Below, in pieces: positions 37,225 through 49,315 of a stretch of DNA of 64,000 nt. This stretch comes from Ceratorhiza oryzae-sativae. Lineage: Eukaryota > Basidiomycota > Agaricomycetes > Cantharellales > Ceratobasidiaceae. Each line of letters starts with the position of its first letter. Position 1 is the stretch's first letter. The stretch lies in assembly GCA_030998015.1 (NCBI GenBank), contig JARWMV010000244.1:682001-746000 (forward strand), written 5' to 3'. The notes under the pieces are model-generated. The model worked only from the letters and a program-made list of their open reading frames with translations, did not search any database and had not been told where the DNA came from. A program made the position numbers and the translations under genes.

Positions 37225-38639
37225 ATGCACGCCTTCATCACCGTTGCTGCCCTCGCGGCCCTCATCCCCGTTCTCGCTGCCCCTACTGGCAACGTGCCCA
37301 TCACCAAGTTCCCTGGGCAGGTCAAGACCAACTCTTACATTATGTGCGTGTTGCCCTTGGGTTTGTGCTACTCAAGGATCTTACCAAGTACCGTATCTAC
37401 AGCAAGCTCAAGGATGGTGTCAACAAGGACTCCCACCTCAACTCTATCATCTCCCACTTTGTCGCGGGCTCGAACGTGCAGTACAAGTACGGCGACGTAT
37501 TCCACGGCTATGCGGTCAACCTCAAAGGCAAGGATCTGGACCTTATCCGCCAGTCGAAGGACATCGAATTTATCGAGGAGGACGGTGTCGTGAGCATTGA
37601 CTACTTGTGAGTGTGATCAAGTTGGAAAATCACCTCATTCTCATTAACGCTCGTTTTTGCAGCCCTGGTGATGCTTCGGCAGCCTCCGAGCGTGCCATCC
37701 CGGAACATCAGAAAGTTGCTGCTCGCGCTACTGGAGGTGCTGGTGTTGACATCTATGGAATTGACACTGTGCGTTCGCAGATGGTGACTAAGCAAGCGTT
37801 TATTAATGATATTATAGGGTATCTACACCGCACATAGTCAATTCGGTGGTCGTGCCACCTGGGGTGCGACCTATGGTGGCTACGCCAACCAAGATGGCAA
37901 CGGACACGGAACTCATACTGCTGGAACCGCGGTTGGAAGCACATATGGTCAGGCTCCCTCGGCAAACATTATTGCCGTCAAGGGTAAGCTTCAATCGTTG
38001 AATAATTTGATGGGTCTGATTATTTTGGCCTAGTGTTGTCTGACTCTGGCTCTGGCGCCTTCTCGGACGTGATTAGTGGTGTCAACTATGCCTACAACCA
38101 GTTCAAGGCAACTGGCCGTCCTTCGATCGCGACCATGTCCCTTGGCGGAAGCGCTTATACTGCTCTTGATACTGCCGTCAGCACTGCGATCAGTGGCGGC
38201 CTGCACTTCACCATCGCTGCCGGTAACAGCAACGTAGACGCTTCCTCTACCTCTCCCGCTCGCGTTGCCGCCGCGAACACGGTTGGTGCCGTGGACTCGA
38301 GCAACCGCAAGGCTTCGTTCTCCAACTATGGCTCGATCGTCGACATCCAGGCCCCTGGTGTAAATATCTTGAGCGCTTGGATTGGCGGTACTACTGCAAC
38401 AAATACTATCTCTGGTACTTCCATGGCCACGTGAGTAGACAAGTATAATACGAGTGTGCGATCTGTGTTGACTGTTTCTCGACTCTAGACCATTCGTCGC
38501 CGGTATCTTAGCCGTTGCGATCGGCGAGTACGGCAACAAGTCTCCAGCCTCGCTTACAGCTGATCTCAAGTCTAATGCTCAAGCTGTTGTGACTGGCGAG
38601 CCCTCCGGTACGACCAACCTCCTGGCCACCAAGTGGTAA
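37225..38639 (+). CDS. Subtilisin-like serine protease 2 of tandem array
   Basis: Six exons (37225-37343, 37403-37606, 37663-37768, 37818-37983, 38034-38430, 38489-38639) give 380 residues, subfamily A. Signal peptide [18 protein letters not shown], then an I9 propeptide ([34 protein letters not shown]). Catalytic residues: Asp142 (YGIDTG), His173 (GNGHGTHTA) and Ser328 (SGTSMATPFVAG). The start at 37225 is the first ATG in frame; it puts the signal peptide at residue 1. Part of exon 2 (from 37490) is identical at all sites to protease 4 over about 60 bp, while the rest of the two genes differs more, which suggests gene conversion. It looks fully functional. Confidence 0.95.
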
Positions 38640-39494
38640 AATGCCAATCGAATTCCGGGCACCGAAGCCCAAGCTATTATTGGTTTGCGGAATATGCTAC
38701 ACGAGGAACTGATCATGGCTTTGCTTGTGGCTTATCTTTGGGTGTATGCGATATAATGATTTTGAATTCAATTCGAGTTAACTTCGTGATAGCTAAGGAT
38801 CGGGCTGGGTAAGATCATCTCTGAATTGATTGGACTCGTGCGCGGAGAAGGGTTGGGCCAGGATCTTCATTCAAATCGGAAGGGCAGACATAATTAGATT
38901 CATCGTCCCGATAGTCGCCAAGCGAAGATCCCCGCCCCGAGCCCCAGAACACTGGCGGATAAACATCATTAACTCCGGTCGGTTCAAATGGGATGGCCAT
39001 GCCGGTTCCACCCGTCCGGGGGCTCCGCGTTCGAGATCGACACGAGTCGAAAGGTCATAAACGTGGGTCCCAAACGTGTACTGATTTTATGGCCGCCTTT
39101 GCAAAGGAGCCGCATGAATGGTAACCGAAGTGAGTCTTGGTCGGTTGTGCACATTAGGCCCGTGATACTTTCTGCAGACAAGTTCTGGGAGCCTCTATTC
39201 TGAGCGAACACCGGAGAGGGGTGGAATTAAATTTCTCTTCTGCAATAGATGGGCATATGCACGTCGGAAGTGGAGTGGCCCCACACTGATGACATCATCT
39301 TGCTCTGCCACCGCCGATCCTGTTCCTAGAAGACTCGGCGATCACAACAAAACAGACCTCGATCGACCGCCACCCAAGTAGATCGGAGTTTGGACAGCCG
39401 TCCCGATCCGACACTGAGCGCGTTGGGCCGATTCCCATGACCTTGGCACAATTCTTGGCTCGTAGTTTGTATGTCGCATGGGCCTGGCCTAGCG
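38640..39494. other. Spacer between proteases 2 and 3
   Basis: No gene recognised in about 850 bases. Minor frames on both strands lack domains. It should contain the terminator of protease 2 and the promoter of protease 3. Just before the ATG of protease 3 (about 39540-39590) a TTACTTCTCA-type motif is repeated four times in the presumed 5' UTR. Confidence 0.5.
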
Positions 39495-39502
39495 TATAAA
39501 AG
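39495..39502 (+). promoter_or_regulatory. TATA box of protease 3
   Basis: TATAAAAG, 102 bp before the ATG at 39597. Confidence 0.65.
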
Positions 39503-39596
39503 ACTAGGCACTTGAGGACGCTTCTCCCCATCCTGCAACCAATTCTCACCTTACTTCTCACTTTACTTCTCAACTTACTTCTCACTTTGTTCTACC

Positions 39597-41144
39597 ATGC
39601 GCTTTGCTTCAGGTTTCGCCGCCTTTATCCTTATCACTCCTGCTCTGGGAATGCCCACTCGTGCGCCGGTCACCAAACGGGCTGGTCCCGTAAAATCAAA
39701 CTCTTTTATTGTGTGCGTCCTTTCTCTGGCCGTCCTCTCGATGCATTCTCACCCAAACGACCATAATAGTACTTTTATAGACACTGCGTCCAAAGACGCC
39801 TTTGTCAATTCCAGCCCGGCCTTTAACGAGTCTGGTTCTGGCATTTCCTACAACTATGATCTCGTTCCTGCGGCAGCGATGACTCTGATCGGCAAGGATG
39901 TGAACCTTGTCCAGGGCGTCAAGGGTGTCGAATCAATCGATCCCGACGCTGCTATTTCCCTTGATTACGAGTAGGTTTTTCGAGTGTGGCTATTTTATGT
40001 GGCGGCTTAGATCGTGCCTGAATTAGGGTTGCTTTGGACGAATTCGATCTTGGCGCTGGCGCCAATGCTACAGAACAAGTATCTGACAATGAGATGGGCA
40101 AACGTGCTGCCAACGGCGCAGGGGTTACCGTCTATGGACTTGATACGGTAAAGGCCTCGCTTTGTTAAAATGATGTAATCCTAACTCGTATTTTGCAGGG
40201 TATTTATACTCAACACAAGTGCTTCGAGGGGCGCGCCAGCTGGGGCAAGACGTTTGGAGGTGTAAGTCCGCCACGCTTCCCATATTAGACAAACCCTGAC
40301 TTGACTATATACAGTACCAGGACGCAGATGGACATGGCCACGGTACACGTAAGCCCGCTCTTTTTGAGCGCATTCGGCTTGCTCATGACATACCACGAAT
40401 AGATACCGCTGGAACGGCTGTGGGCAAACGTTTTGGCGTTGCTACTCGAGCAAGAATAGTTGCTGTCAAGGGCAAGTCTCCTTAGACCAACTCCTTTCGA
40501 TCAAACTGACCATTTCCCCAAAGTGCTGAGCGATGAGGGCTCCGGATACATCTCCGATATCATCGCCGGAATCCAATGGGCTTTCAACGACTCCCGGAAC
40601 AAGGGCGGACTAGCCATCGTCACAATGTCCCTCGGGGGCTCGGCAAACCAAGCTCTCGACGATGCTGTCAAATCCGCCATCCACCAAGGTCTTCACTTTA
40701 CGGTCGCGGCCGGAAACAGCAACGTCGACGCCTCGGGCACATCTCCTGCTCGAGTGGCTACTGCCAATACCGTCGGTGCTGTCGACTCGAAGAGGAGAAA
40801 GGCGTCGTTTTCGAACTATGGACAGGCTCTTGATATTTGGGCGCCTGGTGTCGGTATTACGAGTGCTTGGATCACCAGTCCTGATTCGACGGCGGTGTTG
40901 TCTGGAACATCGATGGCTACGTGAGTGTTGATATGCATAAAAGCTTTATTATTATTTACTGAACACGTCTTTCAGCCCATATGTTGCTGGAATTCTAGCT
41001 AACGTTCTCGGTAACTACGGCGCAATGACCCCAGTCGCCTTGTCCAAAGGCCTCGTAGAACACGGCCAGTCTGGTGTAACCTTTAGCTCGAGAGATGCAG
41101 CAGCTCGAAAGACGAGTACCAACAAGTTTGCTGTGGGATGGTAA
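39597..41144 (+). CDS. Subtilisin-like serine protease 3 of tandem array
   Basis: Eight exons (39597-39712, 39770-39970, 40027-40147, 40199-40261, 40315-40348, 40403-40471, 40524-40920, 40976-41144) give 389 residues. This is subfamily B: the propeptide reads SFIVTFIDTASKDAF and VKGVESIDPD, and two extra introns frame a 34-nt exon that codes for the HGT part of HGTH. Triad: Asp145 (YGLDTG), His176 (GHGHGTHTA) and Ser331 (LSGTSMATPYVAG). Signal peptide MRFASGFAAFILITPALG. The intron after VAVK appears to be GC-AG (donor GGCAAGT at 40471-40477), where all sister genes have GT. A Cys (HKCFEGR) sits close to the active site, as in proteases 5 and 6. Intact. Confidence 0.95.
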
Positions 41145-41952
41145 CATGATTTTAGACTACGATAGAAAGGACAAGCTGGACTTGAACATGTATCTCTAGT
41201 CTGTATTTGTGAGATTTCAAACATATGCAATGTATTACAATTTGCTTTCTCTCACGAGTTCTCAATGACAACCCTTTTGAAATACCTGCTGCTTCGTTTA
41301 AATGCTGTACGCTCCTCGAACGTGAATTGATTGCATCGCGTGTTCCTTGCCAATTTTCGGGTGTTTTTGCCAACAGAGCTGACACTTGCGTTACCGATGT
41401 CTACCTGGTAGAATACGAGGACGCCAAGAGCAGGGCTCAGTTTTTGGGATGGAATAGCCCCAAAACTACTTCTCGCTCGATTATTTGCAGCGACGTGCCT
41501 AAGCGATGTGTTCCATCAACGTAAATGGACAAAAATTAATCAGTGATTCGATGATGCCGATGGTTGGATACTCACTAACTGGGCATCGAACGGAATTTGC
41601 ATCATATACATCAATTTGAATAGCCGGAAAAACCATAATTCTTCTTCCCTAGGAATCGCTCACTGAATGGTTCTCTTGGATAGTGCATCTAGGATGAAGG
41701 ATGCGTCGCTTACTAAGCTGGACTCGGCTTCAAATAAGCTCGGACTTGGCGTGATGGAATCACGACAATTCTTCCATTGCCATACATAAGTGGCGAGTGG
41801 TGGCAAGAATTCCCCAAGGCTGTACGCATCACGTTTAGTTAGTCTGTTGAAAACGAACATAAAAATGCTTGCAAATGCTCGGTTTCTCCAGCAGTTCTCT
41901 GGCTCATACTTTCAGCTTGGTTCCAGCTAGTCGCCCTCCGTTTTTGCTTGCC
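41145..41952. other. Spacer between proteases 3 and 4
   Basis: No gene recognised. A plus-strand frame at 41225-41524 (99 codons) has no known domain. A weak CATAAAAATG box about 90 bp before the ATG of protease 4 may act as its TATA element. Confidence 0.45.
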
Positions 41953-43359
41953 ATGCGCGCTTTCATCATCTTTGCCAGCCTTGCGGCCGTCCTTCCCTCT
42001 CTCGCTGTCCCCACCGGAAATGTGCCCGTTAGCAAGTTCGCCGGGCATGTCAAGGCTGGCTCATACATCGTGTACGTGCTCTCCATATATCCGTTTTGTT
42101 AGAATGACTTGACAAATGTTGCGCCTACAGCACGCTCAAGGACGGTGTCGACAAGGAATCACACCTGAAATCGGTGCTTTCCCAGTTTGTAGCGGGGTCA
42201 GATGTACAGTACAAGTACGGCGACGTATTCCACGGCTATGCGGTCAACCTCAAAGGCAAGGATCTGGACTTTATCCGCCAGTCGAAGGACATCGAGTTTA
42301 TCGAGGAAGACGGTATCGTGAGCCTCGAATATTCGTGAGTATAATTATTTTCAACTAGAAATCAAGTTCTGACCCATTTAGCCCTGGGGATACTTCTCCT
42401 ATTTCTGAGCGAGCTGTTCCAAAGGCCAAGAACAGCGTTCGTGCTTCGGGAGGCTCTGGCGTCGACATCTATGTGATTGATACGGTATGCTTTTACTTTT
42501 CAAATTTGGATGTAATTTATGAAAGGCTTCTAGGGTATCTACACTGCCCACAGCGAGTTTGGTGGGCGTGCACGATGGGGTGGTACTTTCGGAGGCTACG
42601 CTAACCAGGACGGCCGCGGTCACGGAACTCACGTCGCGGGAATCGCAGCCGGAGCCACGTACGGCCAAGCTCCTCAGGCTAACCTTATTGCTGTAAAGGG
42701 TATGTTATATGCAAGATATCACTAGGGTGCTACTGATGCATTCCGTGCAGTGTTATCCGACTCTGGCAGTGGCACCAACTCGGACGTCATTAGCGGTGTC
42801 AACTATGCATACAACCAGTTCAAGGCTACTGGGCGCCCTTCGGTTGCCAGCATGTCCTTTGGGTCGCCACGCACCGCTGCTGTGAATCAAGCCGTCTCGG
42901 ATGCCATCAATGGGGGTCTTCACTTTACCGTGGCTGCTGGGAACGACAATCGCCCGGCTTCCGGATTGTCTCCTGCCAGTGTACCAACGGCAAATACTGT
43001 TGGTGCCATCGACTCGAGCAACACCAAAGCTTCGTTTTCCAATTACGACTTCAGCCTCGACGTCTGGGCCCCGGGTGTCGACATCCTGAGCGCTTGGATC
43101 GGCAGTACCACTGCTACTAAGAGGACTTCCGGTACTTCCATGGCTGCGTGAGTTTACCATCTAAATCTTCAAGGCATAAAATCGGTTCTGAATATTATTT
43201 ATCCATAGCTCATTCGTCGCTGGTATCTTGGCTGTGGCACTCAGCGAGTATGGTCAGGTCACTCCTGACTCGCTCACCTCCTCCCTACAATCTCATGCTC
43301 AACCTATTGTTAACGGCGCACCTTCTGGTACAGTCAACCTCAAGGCTACCAAGTGGTAA
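41953..43359 (+). CDS. Subtilisin-like serine protease 4 of tandem array
   Basis: Six exons (41953-42071, 42131-42334, 42382-42484, 42534-42699, 42751-43147, 43209-43359) give 379 residues, subfamily A. Signal peptide MRAFIIFASLAAVLPSLA; propeptide [34 protein letters not shown]. Triad: Asp141 (YVIDTG), His172 (GRGHGTHVAG) and Ser327. After the catalytic Ser the sequence is GTSMAASFVAG; the Pro that almost always follows GTSMAx in S8 enzymes is Ser here. AAGNDNRPA replaces the AAGNSNVDA of its sisters. These changes could alter stability or specificity; the gene is otherwise intact. The exon-2 tract shared with protease 2 lies at 42208-42333. Confidence 0.94.
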
Positions 43360-44260
43360 ACCGTGAACCGATTTGAACCGTCCGTTTGGCGTTTACCCTT
43401 TGGGAATAAATGCAATGTAAAATAGATTGAACCCCGTCCAATCAATTCTACCGTCGCTCAGACAAAAACAGCGATTCCAATTCTATATACCACATGGATG
43501 TTCGATTCCCCATCGGGCCAACGTAAACGATGCATAGCTCTTCGACAAACATGCTTTAGACTCGTCTAAAAGGCGATTTGCCACTTAGAGCTCGTTGAAG
43601 CATCGTGTCTAGCTATGCTAAACGAGTGTCATTAGCACGTGCTAACTCACCCTAGCAAGAGCTCGTCCAGCTTAGCTCGAACTGGAGTTCTAACTAACAA
43701 ATCGGCTTTTGGTCGGGGTCCCCTGTCGTCAGTGTCCGCAATTATATTGAAGGATCAACATCCATTAGGTGGTTGGACATAGGCGTGACGCTAGACCAAC
43801 AGTGTGAGTTTCGGTTGCGAGAAAGAAGAATGATTGAGTGCACCAGGTGGCATGTGTCAAATGTGCTAATGGGCCGAATAGAAGTTGTTGATAAAAGTAT
43901 AATGCTGCCAGCTCTTCTTCTGCCACCAAACAGCATACATGCACTCATTTGTGGTACAGGCGCAAGAGAAACATCCGCCTGCACAACTGTCCAATTATAT
44001 ATCCCCACCGGGCAGACAGACCAGCGACATTGGCATGATGTCACTTTACTAATTAGGCGCCATCGATCCCGAAACATGACAAACACCAACATCAAGATCC
44101 AACGGGATCGACCAACCAATGCTAATCCAATTGAGATGAACTTGCGAAGCCGCAATCTACGCTTTCAAACATGTCATCCATATTTATTTTCGCGAAATAT
44201 CGGCGGAGAATCACGGGTTGAGTAGGCCAATTATTGGAGTCTGGCCTGGCTCTCCATGCA
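43360..44260. other. Spacer between proteases 4 and 5
   Basis: About 900 bases. Overlapping frames on both strands at 43742-44225 (137 codons on minus, 150 on plus) are open over the same bases, so at most one could be real; neither shows a domain. I treat the stretch as non-coding. Confidence 0.45.
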
Positions 44261-44268
44261 TATAAAAG
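44261..44268 (+). promoter_or_regulatory. TATA box of protease 5
   Basis: TATAAAAG, 68 bp before the ATG at 44329. Confidence 0.65.
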
Positions 44269-44328
44269 ACGTGGTGATAATTGCGCAGACATCTTCGCAC
44301 CCTCCTCTCATTGATCCTTCATCTAATC

Positions 44329-45876
44329 ATGTTTTTCGCTACTGCCCTTGGCATCTTCGCTCTCGCCATCCCAGCATTTGGTGCGCCTACTAGAGTCCCA
44401 ATGACCAAACGGGCTGGTCCGGTCAAACCAAACTCGTTCATCGTGTATGTTTTCTGGTCGCATTCCCAGCACCTCCTGACCGTCGTGGTAATTATAGTAC
44501 GTTCAAGGACACAGCCTCGAAAGATGCCTTCATGGAGGCTGGACCCGGCTTCACCGAGTCTGGTTCGGCTATTTCCTACAACTACGACATCGTTCCGGCC
44601 TCTGCGATGACCCTCGTGGGGAACGACATAAGCCTCGTGCAGGGTGTGGCTGGAATCAAGTCGATCGAACCCGATATGATTGTTTCGCTCGACTATGAGT
44701 AAGTCTTACTCTCTTAAGATACCTCGAGCTACCGGCCTAATTGCATTTGCCATAGCATCGGTTTGGATGGGCTCGATCACAATGGCTATAAACACATATC
44801 CAAGGTTTCAAACACCCCGCGTGCGGAACACGCTGGCACCCAAGGTCAAGGTGTCACAATTTATGGCCTTGACACAGTATGTTGTTCTACTTTCGCATCG
44901 TTGCGCAACGCCAACCAGCATATCGCAGGGGATTTATACCAGCCATCACTGCTTCGAAGGACGAGCATCTTGGGGCAAGACGTTTGGAGACGGTGTAAGT
45001 AATTCGCTTCTGGCATGGAATTCATCACTCTGAAAGGTGAAATCAGTACCAGGACCAGGATGGTCACGGGCACGGAACGCGTGGGTATTATGGGCGGTTT
45101 TGCACTGGCGTTCTAATGTTGGGTCTCACAGATACCGCTGGGACCGCTGTTGGCAACGGGTTTGGGCTTGCTGTAAAAGCAAGCATGATTGCTGTCAAGG
45201 GTGAATGTGCATCAAATTTCTCACAACTAGGCAAACTAATTGTTGGTAGTACTGAGCGACATGGGCTCTGGGTCCACTTCAGACATCATAGCCGGGATTA
45301 ATTGGGTCGTGGAAGATTCAAGACGCAAGACTGAACCGGTTATTGCGACAATGTCTCTAGGGGGGGCTATAAACCCATCTTTGGACGATGCTGTTGCATC
45401 GGCAATCGGAAAGGATATTCACTTTACTATTGCTGCTGGTAATAGTAACGTCGATGCCGAGGGTAGCTCGCCCGCTCGCGTGCCTGCCGCCAATACCGTT
45501 GGTGCAGTTGATTCGAACAAGCAAAAAGCTTCGTTTTCAAATTACGGTCCTATCCTCGACATTTGGGCTCCTGGGGTTAGTATAACGAGCGCATGGATCA
45601 CCGGCCCAGATTCGACTATGGTTTTGTCTGGAACATCGATGGCTACGTAAGTGATCCAAGTCAATAGGAAGCTACATTTCACCGCTTACTTCCGGCCTCG
45701 GCATTAGTCCCTACGTCGCCGGAACTCTGGCGAATGTTCTCGCAAAGTATGGCAGGATGACCCCGGCAATGTTGTCCAAAGCGCTGGTAGAACATGGCGA
45801 ACCCAGTGTTACTTTTGCGCCAATAGATGTGACAGCCAAATTGACGAGCACCAATAAATTTGCAGTGGCCTGGTAA
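44329..45876 (+). CDS. Subtilisin-like serine protease 5 of tandem array
   Basis: Eight exons (44329-44444, 44498-44698, 44756-44876, 44929-44994, 45047-45080, 45132-45200, 45250-45646, 45708-45876) give 390 residues, subfamily B, the closest relative of protease 3 (SAWITGPDS, GTSMATPYVAGTLANVL). Signal peptide MFFATALGIFALAIPAFG; propeptide SFIVTFKDTASKDAF. Triad: Asp145 (YGLDTG), His177 (GHGHGTHTA) and Ser332. The Cys near the active site (HHCFEGRASWGKTFG) is conserved. All introns are GT-AG, including the one that is GC-AG in protease 3. No break found. Confidence 0.95.
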
Positions 45877-46530
45877 AGCAATAGTATTTCTCAGTCGAGG
45901 ATTTATGGGCATATCAATTTCAGGTTTTTGCAAGTTCCTATTGTAGTTTGTTTTTGCTGGTTGTGTTACCTAGTTTCAAGTGTGAGGTTTGTCTGCTCAA
46001 TATGGACAAAGATTGGATAGCAGTGGAGTCGAATATATTTGTCGGTTGACAGTGAAGAAGACAAGTTAAATTGCACTATGACGTTCGTTCAATTAAAAAA
46101 GTCCAGGTGAACGCATTGTGACAACTCCAATGATTCTAATTCAGTCGGCGGTGCTAGGTTGGACATAGCCAGGAAGCATGATCCACGTTGATGCTAACCC
46201 TCGATAGGATTGTCCCACTGGTGCACCCCCGAAGACTAGCCAAACATAGCATTGGATTTGACGTGCTCTGGCTTTCCGGTGTTGCCGTTGACAGATGCCA
46301 AGCGGTAATCTATCCAATTCTAGGCAGTGGAGCCTCGATCAAACCGAACTCCACTGATCAAATGTGTGATAACCAAGCTCAAGTGACCACGCAACGCATG
46401 CAATGACCTGGTTGCCGATATTTGAACACAAATAGATAAGTCTCGGCCGGCTGCTACGATAGGAATAAAAACCACACAGCAAACAACTTTCGTCCTGCAG
46501 GGCACACAGATCTATCTCCCATCCTCTACC
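45877..46530. other. Spacer between proteases 5 and 6
   Basis: The shortest gap in the array (about 650 bases). No gene recognised. An AATAAAAA box about 67 bp before the ATG of protease 6 takes the place of the TATA box seen at its neighbours. Confidence 0.45.
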
Positions 46531-48114
46531 ATGCGCCTCTACTCTGCTCTTACTGCGTTCACATTCGCTGCCTCGGTGTTCGGCGTCCCCAACCGAGTAC
46601 CCATAATCAAACATGCTGGGCCAGTAAAGGCAAACTCGTACATTGTGTATGCTCCGTTTCCGTAGAGGTCGGATCTCTTGTTGACTGCTTCATTGCGTAC
46701 AGGAGGTTCGAGCACACTGAATCCAAGAACGCTTTTGTGAAGAGGGCCTCGAGCCTTGCTCAGCGTTCGGTCGTTACTCATGACTATGATATCATCCCAG
46801 CTATCGCCATTTGGGTTGGGGGTGTCAACGACCTGGGCATTCTTCAAGGTACATCGGGCGTCAAGTCCATCGAGCCCGATACTATGTTCTCTGTCGACTA
46901 TGAGTGGGTACCCATGTTACAGCTTTACGAATAATTGATTGAATTGCTCGTCTTCAAGGGAAGGATTCGACGGATTCGATCCTGAAGGATATAAGCAATC
47001 TTCTAGCCCATCGGAGCCTCAGTTTGAACGACGTGCTGACATCAATAACCAAGGCGAAGGTGTATGCATCTATATTGTTGATACGGTAATAAGCTCGCCA
47101 CTTTGAGACTTGACAATTTAACAAGCTATCTTTAGGGAATCAATCGGGAGCACGAGTGCTTTGGGGGACGTGCAAGCTACGGTATTAAAATAATGGATGG
47201 TGTAAGCCTCTACTCATTTGACTAAGTCTGATCTGTCTAACTTTCTTATGTTAGGTAGCAAGCTCGGATGCAGACGACGATAATGGTCATGGTACCCGTG
47301 AGTGATAATGAATGCGTGCGCTTGTTCACAGTTAACGTAAAAATCAATGGCTCAGATACTGCCGGCACGGCAGGGGGCGAAATATATGGCCAAGCCCCAA
47401 AATCACAGATAGTGGCAGTTAAAGGTAGCGTTTCATCACCCTTCCTCCTCCCTGCTCGGCTAACCACCCCTGGGCTAGTTCTCAAAGCCGATGGTTCCGG
47501 TTCCACGTCGGACATCGTTTCTGGCATTGAGTGGGTCGTGAAAGATTTCAACTCCAATGGGAAGCCTGCAGTAATGAGCATGTCTTTGGGCGGTTTATCG
47601 TTGCTTTCCTTCTGTTCTGGTTTGATCTCAGCTGTCAATAAAGCTATCAGTTCTGGGATCCACACCACGATTGCGGCTGGCAATAACAACTTGCCGGTGA
47701 TAACTTCTAGTCCAGCTCTCGTCAAAGCGGCAATCACCGTTGGTGCAGTTGATAGCACCGACACAAAGGCATCCTTTTCCAACTATGGCAAACTTATAGA
47801 TGTGTGGGCACCGGGTGTTGATGTTACAAGCGCATGGATTGGCAGCGCCTCGGCTACCAAGGTGCTTTCTGGAACTTCGATGGCTTGGTGAGCATCTTGA
47901 GTTCAAGTCTGGGACATTGATGAACCGACCAGATATTTTCAGTCCTTACGTTGCTGGTATCGCTGCAGTGGCCATCAGCAGATATGGCCAGGTGCCCCCT
48001 GAAACCCTTTCCCAGGCGATAAAGGACAACTCCGACAAAGGTGTCGTTAAATTTGCTATTACAGACCTCGTCGCGATGCAAACCAGTACACATGATCGCG
48101 CCAAGAAGTGGTGA
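46531..48114 (+). CDS. Subtilisin-like serine protease 6 of tandem array, divergent
   Basis: Eight exons (46531-46646, 46703-46903, 46959-47085, 47136-47201, 47255-47297, 47356-47424, 47479-47887, 47943-48114) give 400 residues, subfamily B by intron pattern, but the most diverged member. Signal peptide MRLYSALTAFTFAASVFG. Triad is kept: Asp147 (YIVDTG), His182 ([10 protein letters not shown]) and Ser341. Differences: an acidic VASSDADDDN loop before the active-site His, four extra residues in a hydrophobic LSLLSFCSGLIS loop, RASYGIKIMDG in place of RASWGKTFG, and GTSMACPYVAG with a Cys next to the Ser. The C-terminal tail (STHDRAKKW) is also unlike its sisters. The frame is open, so it is likely functional with altered substrate preference. 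Confidence 0.93.
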
Positions 48115-49222
48115 AGGAATTAGGCGGGGTCCAAGGCGCAACACGAGATATCCAACTCACGGATGGCAACATTCATGCGATGGATCACCGTGTATTTTGG
48201 TTATACAATTTTCATTCTTATGTGGTACTGTTTTCAGCGTTGAGCGAACCGTGAACAACAATATCAATGGCGATACAATGTATCTTGACAACATGACCAA
48301 ATAATATTATACAACGGGGCTACGCACTACCGCCCCCCCTTGAGTTTAGGAACGGAGGTTCATACGATGACAATTTACCATTTGAGGACAACTCGGGAGG
48401 GGAACATCGAGCGCTTCCGAAAGTGTCAATTGTGTTTTATATTGGCTCATCCCTCGTGGACCATACCCATGAGGTGTCTACCTTCAACTCTGTGCTACAC
48501 CTCCAAGGCGCGTAGGCCCGTCATCTGAACCACGTATAGTAGAGTCATCCAAACATGCTATCCTGGCCCCCAGTTCTCTCCAGCTCAGCTCTGTCTCATA
48601 AAACTCACTACGCTCTCTAGCCGCGATGGACGTTGCGGTCCCTCACGTGACCGCATATCTCGGCAGCGTTCTGAATCGCCAGAATGTCACTCGCAATTTT
48701 AGGAAGCATATGGAACTAACATAGGCTCGCAAGCGTTCATTTAATACCAGCCAAATTTTGTCTCATTATCTGTTTATCTAAACTGCTCAGGAGTATATTC
48801 GGACATTCGGCTTTTTGCTGAGCAATAGCACCTCCGATTTTTCAATTATGTTACGGAACCCTTCGCCGCCCTCGGCTGGGATAGATGCCAAGAACACGAC
48901 AATCTATTGAATTCAGAACCAAGGAAGCTTGTGTCTGTTTGTTTGCGATGGTAGTCAATGCTTCATCGCCGCTTGCTGGACGTCGTGTGCCGGGTTCGAT
49001 TTGTCAACTGCCCAGAATTGGGCAGATAAGATTGATATTGCACCTTCTTGCAGTTCTATTACTACTAGACGCATATGCTCACGAAGAGATTCCACCATGG
49101 ATTTAGCTTACTTCCTATGACCACGGCCCAGCGCATTCCGAGTCTAAACATTTCTAGCAGCACCCGTAAAAGTGCCCATGCCGCGTTAGAGATTTATACG
49201 ACTAGGAGCACCACCAACAAGC
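48115..49222. other. Spacer between proteases 6 and 7
   Basis: About 1.1 kb with no recognised gene. Frames such as 48885-49106 show no domain. Confidence 0.5.
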
Positions 49223-49230
49223 TATAAATA
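49223..49230 (+). promoter_or_regulatory. TATA box of protease 7
   Basis: TATAAATA, 93 bp before the ATG at 49316. Confidence 0.6.
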
Positions 49231-49315
49231 ATAGACGGCATAGCCGGTTTTAAGCCATCCGCTTTCTCGCGTTTATCCATTTCACCAGAACAAATCCTAG
49301 TTCCTTGCTGTCGCC

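Noticed and set aside
43742..44225. Opposed 137- and 150-codon frames between proteases 4 and 5
   Set aside because: Both strands are open over the same bases with no domain or promoter pattern; likely chance.
47625..47665. A mini-intron in protease 6 (GTTGCTTTCC to CTCAG) explaining its hydrophobic insertion
   Set aside because: Removing it would put a stop (TAA) in frame at once; the exon is best read through, with a four-residue insertion.
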